Source: Moheibacter stercoris (GTDB taxonomy: Bacteria; Bacteroidota; Bacteroidia; Flavobacteriales; Weeksellaceae). From it: DNA of 9,134 bases. Positions 1-6,900 of this stretch are shown piece by piece. The notes below the pieces were generated by a model. The model was not told the origin of the DNA and ran no database searches. It saw only the letters and a program-made list of their open reading frames with translations. Each line of letters begins with the position of its first letter. Positions within the stretch are counted from its first letter, which is position 1. The position numbers and the translations under genes are program-made. The stretch spans positions 1 through 9,134 of the forward strand of contig NZ_JBEPMO010000032.1 of NCBI RefSeq assembly GCF_040545805.1, given 5' to 3'.

Positions 1-61
1 TTTTAAGCTAGAAAAATGAAATTTTAATATCCAAGAAGCAAAAAAAAAAATATTAAGCATA

Positions 62-95
62 AAAAAGAGACTGTCTTTTGAGACAGCCTCTTTTT
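62..95 (-). terminator. Rho-independent terminator for the leftward genes
   Basis: Bases 62-76 pair with 81-95 around a four-base loop (77-80). Read on the minus strand the 15-bp stem has no mismatch, only one G-U wobble, which is an A-C mismatch if read on the plus strand, so minus is the favoured direction. The lower stem is A on one side and T on the other, and a second T-run (minus strand, bases 40-50) lies just beyond. It sits about 180 bp past the stop of the HEPN remnant and is the first convincing terminator downstream of the metal cassette, so cassette transcripts may read through the HEPN fragment and end here. Confidence 0.8.
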
Positions 96-169
96 ATTTT
101 GTTTTTGTTAATTGAGATATATTGAAAAGAGTTTTTCACTCATACCTAAATCCTATTTCTTTGCTCAGA

Positions 170-246
170 AATCTTTACAATCTTCCTATATAATTCATAC
201 AGTCTTCATACACTATCTATGCTTTATCTATACACTATCTATGGAG
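170..246. repeat. 11-bp phased direct-repeat array (seven units, three exact)
   Basis: Written in columns of 11 from base 170, the plus strand gives seven aligned units starting at 170, 181, 192, 203, 214, 225 and 236. The last three begin with the identical heptamer TATCTAT; the earlier ones are degenerate (TCTTCAT at 203, AATTCAT at 192, TCTTCCT at 181, AATCTTT at 170). A 14-bp exact repeat, ATACACTATCTATG, occurs at 208-221 and 230-243. Seven-base half-sites with four-base spacers are the known layout of PhoB/OmpR-family response-regulator boxes, and are also compatible with iterons or recombinase arm sites. The period is not a multiple of three and the frames are closed, so it is not coding. 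What binds it is unknown. Confidence 0.65.
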
Positions 247-275
247 CAACTCTAAAGTATTCAAATTTTGGTTAA

Positions 276-857
276 TTAAGAATGATTAAGTTCTTTTCCT
301 AAAGCGTTTTTCACCGAAATCTCTAAACTTTCTTGGAGGTTCTCAAGCAGTTCTTTCATTCGCTTTTGATCATTCTTGGATAATTTTGTCAAATCATGGT
401 GAAAATGGGAATGTTTTTCAAAACATTGAAAAAATTTATTTCCCTTTATTTCCTCCATTAAATATTCTAATTTTTCAAGTTTGGGTTCGGCGTACAAACA
501 TAGTTCCCAAAGAGATTGAGCCGACAAATAATGTGGTAAATAATTAAGTTTTGCAAAGATGAAGGTCCTAAGAATTCTATAGAAAGCTTGAAAAAATAAA
601 TTTTCCAAACCCTCATCATTATTTGGGATTGATTTCTTTTTTAATAATTTAAAGTTTTGCACCAGTAAAAGAGCCGATTTTGCGTAATATTCGAGATCGG
701 GATAACAGGTTGAATAAGATTCTTCCCAATGAATTGTCGGATGAAAAGCATGCGATTTATAAATCCTATTTTCTGGTTTCATGATGTTTTGAAAAAAATC
801 TTGGTAAGCAAAAACCTCTTTTTGTATCCAAATTCGAGAATGTCCTAAAAGCACCAA
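276..857 (-). CDS. HEPN-domain protein, 5'-truncated remnant of a nucleotidyltransferase-HEPN family gene
   Basis: The frame gives up to 193 residues from a TTG at 855-857; the first ATG is residue 26 (MKPENR). Residues ~1-24 (strand-like LVLLGH, then IWIQKEVFAYQDFFQNI) resemble the linker that follows the nucleotidyltransferase-like domain in Bacteroidota two-domain proteins of about 280-300 residues. Residues ~50-185 look like an all-helical HEPN domain (YYAKSALLLVQNF helix; FYRILRTFIFAK helix followed by PHYLSAQSLWELC). The N-terminal domain is absent: the frame is open only back to a TAG at 900-902, already inside the VIT1 gene. It has no good start or ribosome site and is AT-rich, unlike the cassette to its right. 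I infer a 5'-truncated, probably non-functional gene; a short free-standing HEPN protein from the ATG is the alternative. HEPN assignment is by pattern, not by search. Confidence 0.55.
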   Translation of the reverse strand: MVLLGHSRIWIQKEVFAYQDFFQNIMKPENRIYKSHAFHPTIHWEESYSTCYPDLEYYAKSALLLVQNFKLLKKKSIPNNDEGLENLFFQAFYRILRTFIFAKLNYLPHYLSAQSLWELCLYAEPKLEKLEYLMEEIKGNKFFQCFEKHSHFHHDLTKLSKNDQKRMKELLENLQESLEISVKNALGKELNHS

Positions 858-879
858 TCGGACTTTCCCCTTTGTTTTG

Positions 880-1479
880 TCATGATAGGATTGTCTCAGC
901 TACAATACCCAAAACAACCAAAAACAACAATGCAAAAACGTACTGGCTATATATCATTTTTTCAACAGGAGCAAATACAGATACCACAAAGGGCAATGCC
1001 GCACCTACGATAAAGGAAGCGAAAGAAGCAAAACCGCTACAGGCGGCTTTTGCTTCTGTGATTTCATTGATACCCAGTTCGTCCCGTGCGTCAGCTCCCA
1101 AGGCATCATAAGCTGTGAGCTGACGGGCTACTTCCAAAGAAAGTTCTTTATCCAAGCCTCTTTTTTGGTAGATTTTTGCCAGTTCATTAAGCTCTATTTC
1201 CGGCATTTCTTCCAGTTCCTTTTGTTCTCTGTCGAGGTCAGATTTTTCTATATCCGACTGGGAGCTTACCGACACGTATTCCCCCGCAGCCATAGACATT
1301 GCTCCGGCAATAGAACCTGCCAATGCTGCCAGAATAATCGTTTCCCGGCTGTCGCTTGCCGCAGCAACACCCACAATGATACTCGCTGTGGACAATATAC
1401 CGTCATTAGCTCCCAACACGGCTGCTCTTATCCAGCCCGACTTATTGACGTAATGTTTTTCTAATTCAAAATGCTTCAT
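880..1479 (-). CDS. VIT1/CCC1-family Fe(II)/Mn(II) transporter, C-terminally truncated and carrying a micro-inversion
   Basis: 199 residues; bacterial VIT1/CCC1 homologues are usually about 230. They are membrane transporters for ferrous iron and manganese. TM1 (~17-42) contains the signature GANDGILSTASIIVGVAAA with D26; TM2 (~46-70) ends in GAMSMAAGEYVSVSSQ; residues ~75-140 are the cytosolic Glu-rich metal-binding helices (ELEEMPEIELNELAKIY); TM3 (~150-170) and TM4 (~178-195) follow. TM5 is missing: after LVVLGIVA the protein reads ETILS and stops, where relatives continue into a Gly-rich loop and TM5. Residues 145-149 are AACSG where the family has PLQAA, explained by inversion of 1034-1047. 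Start ATG at 1477-1479, 15 bp after the cytochrome stop, so co-transcribed. Family assignment is secure; function is doubtful given the two lesions. Confidence 0.88.
   Translation of the reverse strand: MKHFELEKHYVNKSGWIRAAVLGANDGILSTASIIVGVAAASDSRETIILAALAGSIAGAMSMAAGEYVSVSSQSDIEKSDLDREQKELEEMPEIELNELAKIYQKRGLDKELSLEVARQLTAYDALGADARDELGINEITEAKAACSGFASFASFIVGAALPFVVSVFAPVEKMIYSQYVFALLFLVVLGIVAETILS
1024..1057. repeat. Perfect 10-bp inverted repeat with a flipped 14-bp loop inside VIT1
   Basis: AGAAGCAAAA (1024-1033) and TTTTGCTTCT (1048-1057) are exact reverse complements around 14 bases (1034-1047). On the coding (minus) strand the present order encodes E-A-K-A-A-C-S-G-F-A-S. Flipping only the 14-base loop gives E-A-K-P-L-Q-A-A-F-A-S, which matches the motif conserved in the family at the entry to TM3. 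The conserved version is therefore still present, on the plus strand. Because the length is unchanged, the frame survives. Confidence 0.85.
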
Positions 1480-1494
1480 CTTATTCTAAATATT

Positions 1495-2061
1495 TTAATT
1501 ACCACCAATCATCTTAGACGTTATTCCCTTTTTGCCTGTTAATTCTGCTATAACAATGCCTGTAATGTGTACCAATATAAAAATCGGAAACCAGTATATC
1601 GCCAGCTTATGTACAGTTTCCATAGGCTCTTTCCATTCCCCGTTTCCCCATTTGAGATAAAATCCAGTGATACCGGCAATAATGACAAACACATAAAATA
1701 ATATATATGTCATCCCTTGCAAACGTTCTTTTATGGACTGTTTTCCGATAAAAGGATTGGGGAAACGAACTCCTTTCATCAACATATAAGCAATCCTCAT
1801 TAAGAAGATAAAAATGATGATATACGATGCGTATTCGTGCCATTGCCACATTGGATTAAGAATATCATTGACTATAGCCTTTGTCTGTTCCTTTGTCATC
1901 ACTCCGGGAGCATCCTGCTCGATGACCGCAACAATGGGCTTTCTACCCATCCACTGCATTCTTAAAAATCCGGTGATGAACAGTACGGTCATCAGAAGTT
2001 CAAATGACCAGTGCAAGATTCTATGAGTTACAGTAAACTCTTTTTTAATAATTGTTTTCAT
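1495..2061 (-). CDS. Cytochrome b561-type membrane protein (b/b6 domain)
   Basis: 188 residues from the ATG at 2059-2061. An in-frame upstream ATG would add 58 residues lying entirely inside the PAP2 gene, with no similarity to the family, so the short start is chosen. It resembles the di-haem cytochrome subunits of Ni/Fe-hydrogenases and thiosulfate reductases (PF01292-like), which pass electrons between quinol and a partner enzyme. Four membrane segments are visible at about 15-35, 73-95, 117-137 and 152-174. Candidate haem ligands are H13/H17 (THRILHW) in TM1, H75 at TM2, and H151 and H165 (HKLAIYWFPIFILVH) at TM4. The start lies 4 bp after the PAP2 stop, so it is translationally close-coupled. 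No dehydrogenase or other redox partner is in the window, so its electron donor or acceptor is unknown; ferric or metal reduction linked to the neighbouring transporter is only a guess. Confidence 0.82.
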   Translation of the reverse strand: MKTIIKKEFTVTHRILHWSFELLMTVLFITGFLRMQWMGRKPIVAVIEQDAPGVMTKEQTKAIVNDILNPMWQWHEYASYIIIFIFLMRIAYMLMKGVRFPNPFIGKQSIKERLQGMTYILFYVFVIIAGITGFYLKWGNGEWKEPMETVHKLAIYWFPIFILVHITGIVIAELTGKKGITSKMIGGN

Positions 2062-2065
2062 TGTT

Positions 2066-2815
2066 TTAGAATGTTTTAATAATTGTAAGTCCAACAGTTT
2101 TGGATTGATAGAAAGGAACCACAGACAATTCTTCCCTTTCTTCTTTTGACGAGAACCATTTCGATGTGAGAGGAAACAGCCAATAGGCAATTTCGGTGGA
2201 CAAGATACCAATGCCTGCACCAGCAACAATATCACCGACCCAATGCTTATCGTTGAATACCCTGTATATTCCTGTCATAGCTGCCACAGGATACCCTGAT
2301 ATGCTAAGCCAGAAATTACGGTCCTTATATTCCCTGAACATAAAATGGGCTGATGAGAAATCCGTAGCCGTATGTCCGGAAGGGAAAGAAAAATTATTAG
2401 AACCATCGGGGCGTTCTTCGCCTACGAATTGTTTTGTGGGCAGTACCAATGCTGCGGAGACTAATTGAGACGTCGCATAGATAATGGTTCTGTCTTTACA
2501 TTTATGTTTTCCTTTAACACCTGCAAGATTAAGCCCATATATGGCTGCTGCTGGAGCATACTGCATATAGTTGTCTATAGTTGCTCCGGCAATGATATGT
2601 TCCCTTGTTTCGTGGCGTGTAGACTGGTTCAATGATCTTAAATCATCAGACATCAAACTCAATAGTCCGTATGAAATCAAAACAGAAGGAACGATCAGTT
2701 TTTTTGCCGAAAATTTATACGCTTTATCGTCAATGCTTAATGTGTCGTTGCCTCCTGTTTGAGCTTTTAAGCCCAAGGCATACAGAAAAGTCATCAATAA
2801 CAATACAGGCTTCAT
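2066..2815 (-). CDS. PAP2-family phosphatase, exported or membrane-attached
   Basis: 249 residues. The N-terminus (MKPVLLLMTFLYALGLKA, then Q19) looks like a Sec signal peptide. All three PAP2 motifs are intact: C1 K128-x6-R135-P136 (KQFVGEERP), C2 P145-S-G-H148 (FPSGHTATDFSSAHF) and C3 R185-x5-H191-x3-D195 (YRVFNDKHWVGD). H191 is the expected nucleophile and H148 the acid/base. Weakly hydrophobic stretches surround them (~40-56, 83-98, 112-126, 168-183, 196-214). Such enzymes dephosphorylate lipid phosphates or undecaprenyl diphosphate at the outer face of the inner membrane; which substrate applies here cannot be told. The ATG begins 1 bp after the adaptor stop, and the C-terminus ends 4 bp before the cytochrome gene. 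PAP2 genes recur beside RND metal pumps in Bacteroidota, suggesting an envelope role linked to metal stress (inference). Confidence 0.9.
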   Translation of the reverse strand: MKPVLLLMTFLYALGLKAQTGGNDTLSIDDKAYKFSAKKLIVPSVLISYGLLSLMSDDLRSLNQSTRHETREHIIAGATIDNYMQYAPAAAIYGLNLAGVKGKHKCKDRTIIYATSQLVSAALVLPTKQFVGEERPDGSNNFSFPSGHTATDFSSAHFMFREYKDRNFWLSISGYPVAAMTGIYRVFNDKHWVGDIVAGAGIGILSTEIAYWLFPLTSKWFSSKEEREELSVVPFYQSKTVGLTIIKTF

Positions 2816-2816
2816 C

Positions 2817-3944
2817 TTAATCCTCTGCGGTATTTTTTAGTGCCATTAATAAAGTATAAGCCCCTTTCTGTGCGATTTTTTTACCGCTCAATTGGTTTCC
2901 GTTGACAATCTCTATCCAACCATCGCCAGTGTTTCCGATTTCTACTGTTGTCATTCTGAAACTGTTCTTGTCCAATACTTCAAAGACGTAATGTTTTCCT
3001 TCAAACGCCAAAATGCTTTCCTCCGGTAGTGCCAATGCCTTGCTTTCGGGTATGGGAACCTCGGCATTCATATACAGACCGGGAATAAGCTGTGCATTGC
3101 TTTCCGTGAAATGGGCGTGAACCTCCACAGCACGGTCTTGGGAAATATTTTTACTGATCAGAATGATTTCGCCTCCGTATTTCTTTTCCGGATGGCTGTT
3201 GGTGTATGCCGTAAGCGATTGTCCGATGCTTATTTTATCCCAATCTTTTTCAAATACTTTCAGGTTCAGATGCAGATCTTTCGGATCTACGAGTTCAAAC
3301 AGCACATCCGATGGCGAAACGTATTTGCCTACATTCACAAAAACCTGGGAAACGAAACCGTCAAAAGGTGCATACACAGATGCAGTACGTTTGATGTTGT
3401 TCACCGAAACATTAGAAGGGTTGATGTGGATCATCCGCAGTTTTTCTTCCAGTGCCTTTTGGCTGATGAGCAGCGTTTCATAATTGGCTTTTGCCTGCAA
3501 ATACACTTTATCACTGCTTGCTTTACTCTGGTTCAATTGCTTCTGGCGGTGGTATTCGGCTTCTGCATTTTGCAATTGAGCCCTTGCCGTCAGGTAATCC
3601 TGTTGCAGTTGGATAAACTGGTTGTCTTCCATTACGGCAATCACTTCACCTTTTCGGAAGTGCATTCCGGGCAGCAATTTCGTGGATTTTACATATCCGC
3701 CTAATGCACTGCTTACCGACACGAGGTTTTGTGGCGGTACGTCCACCGTTCCGCTCAGTTTCAGCGTTTTGGTAACGTTTCTTTCTTGTAATTCAACGGT
3801 CGTCAGCGAGAATGCTTTTAGCTGTTCGTCCGATAGTTTCAACACATTTTCGGTAGCTTCCGTAGTGTTTTCTTCTGTTGTGTTTTCCTTATTTCCGCAA
3901 CTCCATAACAGGAGCAAAACGAAAATTCCGACTATATTTTTCAT
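2817..3944 (-). CDS. Efflux RND periplasmic adaptor (membrane-fusion protein), lipoprotein, CzcB/CusB-like
   Basis: 375 residues. Lipoprotein signal MKNIVGIFVLLLLWSC with a lipobox at L13-W-S-C16, followed by a Thr/Glu/Asn-rich linker (17-33). The first half of the barrel-sandwich (lipoyl-like) domain is ~72-107 (LGGYVKSTKLLPGMHFRKGE), a coiled-coil hairpin ~108-172 (LQQDYLTARAQLQNAEAEY), the second half ~188-218 (VYAPFDGFVSQVFVNVGKYV), the beta-barrel ~221-298 and the membrane-proximal domain ~300-370. It bridges the inner-membrane pump and the outer-membrane channel in the periplasm. There is no His- or Met-rich N-terminal metal-binding stretch of the kind seen in CusB. The ATG lies 9 bp after the RND-fusion stop and the stop 1 bp before PAP2, so this is an operon member and the obvious partner of the adjacent pump. 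Confidence 0.93.
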   Translation of the reverse strand: MKNIVGIFVLLLLWSCGNKENTTEENTTEATENVLKLSDEQLKAFSLTTVELQERNVTKTLKLSGTVDVPPQNLVSVSSALGGYVKSTKLLPGMHFRKGEVIAVMEDNQFIQLQQDYLTARAQLQNAEAEYHRQKQLNQSKASSDKVYLQAKANYETLLISQKALEEKLRMIHINPSNVSVNNIKRTASVYAPFDGFVSQVFVNVGKYVSPSDVLFELVDPKDLHLNLKVFEKDWDKISIGQSLTAYTNSHPEKKYGGEIILISKNISQDRAVEVHAHFTESNAQLIPGLYMNAEVPIPESKALALPEESILAFEGKHYVFEVLDKNSFRMTTVEIGNTGDGWIEIVNGNQLSGKKIAQKGAYTLLMALKNTAED

Positions 3945-3953
3945 TTGAATAAT

Positions 3954-6900
3954 TTATTTTGAAATGAGATATTGAAGATTGATGATTTGGAAATTGAGCT
4001 GCATCACGGCATCGTAATAATCACGCTGTATCTGTATCGCCTGATTATTAAGCATCACCCAGTCTAAGTAATTGATTTCGCCATTGGCAAATTGTTCTTC
4101 TGCTGTTTTGAAAATCTGCTCGGCTGCCGGCAATTGTTTTTGCTTATACGTCCCGACGATGTCAAGCTGTGTCCGGTATTGCTGCAATGCCGCTTCATAC
4201 CCGCTTTCCCATGCGGCTTTACGCAAAGCGAGTTCATTTTCCGTGAAGAGAATACGTTGTTCCTCTGCTTTGATCTGTGATTTCTGTGCTTTGAAAAAAA
4301 TAGGTATGCCTACCCCCACCTGAAAGGAATTAAAGCGATTGCTGTTCAAATCCCTGAAGCTCTGGTTGAAATAACCAACGGACAGATTGGGCAACAGCTT
4401 CGATTTTTCTAATCGAACCGATGCTTTTGCTTTTTCGATTTCCTGTGCCGACAATAGCAAGACCGGATGTTGTACGACATCTACATCCGCATCAAAAAGT
4501 CCATCCATAACAACGATGTCGGAAGCCGATGGTTCATAGCGGGTGTCAGCATTCAGCATCAGTTGAAGCTGTATTTTTGCCAATTCGATTTCGTTTGCCA
4601 ACGCTTTTAATTGTATAGCAATGTTTTCCCGTTGCACTTCGGCAGCCGTTTTTTCAAGCAGGTTGCTTTCACCGCTTTCCATTCGCAGAGAAGCTTTTTC
4701 TAAAAAACCTTTATACATTTCATCGGTACGGTTCAGGATTTTTTCCCGCTCACGCAAAACCAAAATCTGGTAAAACAGCTCGCTTACCGTCTTGCGGATG
4801 TCCAGCTTGTTCAGGTTCACCGAAATCACTGCCGAATTCCATTCTTCGTTCAGCAATTTCTTTTGGTTGCTATACACAGTCGGAAAACTGAAAGATTGTG
4901 AAATCCCGAATTTATTATCGGAAGTACCACTATTGACCTGCCCGAATTCGCCCGTTACGACAGCCTGTGGAATGTTGGCTCCGGTAGCCGTCCGCTTTTT
5001 ATAATATTCGGCAAGCAGGTTTTGGCTTTTTGCCGACAGGTTGTTTTCCGTAGCCATTTTTACCGCTTCTTCGAGTGTGATGCTTTGCGAAAATGCCGAA
5101 CCACTTAAACCCAACAAAATAAGCAGTGTTGCACTTTTCCTGCCGAATGTCAGCTTGGGAAATTTAAGTTTTTCAAACAACACAAATAAAGTAGGCAATA
5201 CAAAAAGGGTCAGAAATGTGGCAAACAGTAAACCACCGATAACCACCGTTGCCAACGGACGTTGCACTTCAGCTCCTGCACCGTTGCTCACCGCCATCGG
5301 TAAGAAACCGAGTGATGCTACGAATGCGGTCATCAGTACCGGACGAAGCCTTGTCTTTGTTCCAAGCAATGCTATCTGGTACAGGTCTTTATCGCCCGTT
5401 TGTTTCATCCGGTTAAACTCTGCGATAAGCACAATCCCGTTGAGTACGGCTACCCCGAAAAGGGCAATGAAACCAATGCCTGCACTGATGCTGAACGGCA
5501 TTCCACGCAATGCCAACAGGAATATTCCGCCGATTGCAGACAGAGGAATGGCGGTATAAATCAACAAACTTTCCTTGACGGAACGAAAGGCAAAATACAG
5601 CAGAATGAATATCAATGCCAGCGAAACAGGAACGGCTACCATCAATCGGTTGGTGGCTTCATTCAGGTTTTCAAATGCTCCGCCATAGGTTACGTAGTAG
5701 CCGGGCGAAAATGCCATCTGTTTATCGGCTTTACCCTGCAATTCGTTGACGATGCTCTGTACATCACGTCCACGAACGTTGAAACCAACCACAATCCTTC
5801 TTTTGGCATCTTCCCGTTGGATCTGTGCAGGACCTTCAATGATCTGCACATCAGCTACCTGATACAGGGGTATATGGTTGCCTTTGGGCGTTGGGAGGAG
5901 CAGGTTGCGTATATCTTGTAGATTTTCACGTTGTGTTTCGTCCAGACGAACCATCAGGTCGAAACGCTTTTCTCCCTCATATACTTTTCCCGTGCTTTGC
6001 CCCGCAAAAGCAGTGTTCACGACTTTATTGATGCCGGCTATATCCAGATTGTACTGGGCAATGTTTGCACGGTTGTATTTGATTACCACCTGCGGCATTC
6101 CAGTAATGGGTTCGATGTATAAGTCCTGAGCCCCTTCAACCGTTTTGATGATTTCGCCGAAGCGGGCTGCATAAGCCGACAGGCTATCCAGATCTTCACC
6201 GAAAATCTTGCAGACCACATCCTGCCTTGCTCCGGTCATCAGTTCGTTGAAACGCATCTGCACTGGATATTGGAAACCCGTGGTAATACCCGGAACAGCT
6301 TCAAGGGATTTTCCCATTTTTTCAGCCAGTTCGGGAAAGGTCTTGGCAGATGTCCATTCCTTTTTATCTTTCAGTATCACCATCAGGTCGCTCGCTTCCA
6401 TCGGCATCGGGTCGGTGGGTACTTCACCGCTTCCTATTTTGGTCACGACCTTTTCTACTTCGGGATAATCCCTGATGAGTATATGGGCTGCTTTCTGCGT
6501 GTATTCAACCGTTGTTTTCAGATTACTTCCCGTCAATACACGGGTATCTACCGCAAAATCGCCTTCTTCCAATGCCGGAATAAATTCGCCTCCCAAGCGG
6601 GACAAGATAAGCACCGCAACGATGAACAGGGCAACCACTACACCAATAACCATTTTTGGAAAATGCAGCACCTTAGCGAGTGCTTTGTGATGAATGTTTT
6701 CCAACTTTTGCATAATGCGGTCGGAAAAATTGGGTTTGTGCTTGATTTTTTTACTCAACACCAATGAACTCATCATCGGGATATAGGTCAGTGAAAGGAT
6801 GAATGCACCGATTAGGGCAAAAGCTACGGTCTGTGCCATCGGTTTGAACATTTTTCCCTCGATGCCTTCGAGCGTGAAAATAGGCAGGTACACAATCAGG

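Noticed and set aside
1..60. Minus-strand frame from an ATG at 58-60 open to the left edge (MLNIFFFASW...)
   Set aside because: It starts directly against the terminator hairpin with no room for a ribosome site, and the coding is dominated by a T-run.
108..143. 11-codon minus-strand frame (MSEKLFSIYLN) with an AGGATTTAGGT-like leader before the terminator
   Set aside because: It is too short to support, and nothing else suggests a leader peptide.
170..246. CRISPR array
   Set aside because: Units are 11 bp with 4-bp variable parts, far too short for repeats and spacers, and no cas genes are present.
872..1111. 79-codon plus-strand frame that contains the peptide AKPLQAAFAS
   Set aside because: It is not a gene. 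The VIT1-like peptide appears there only because the 14-bp loop and its symmetrical arms are inverted inside the real minus-strand gene.
1607..1849. 80-codon minus-strand frame overlapping the cytochrome gene
   Set aside because: It is an alternate-frame shadow; the overlapping frame carries the haem-ligand motifs and membrane segments.
2062..2235. 58-residue N-terminal extension of the cytochrome b gene
   Set aside because: It lies wholly within the PAP2 gene in another frame and is unlike the family's N-terminus; the ATG at 2059-2061 fits.
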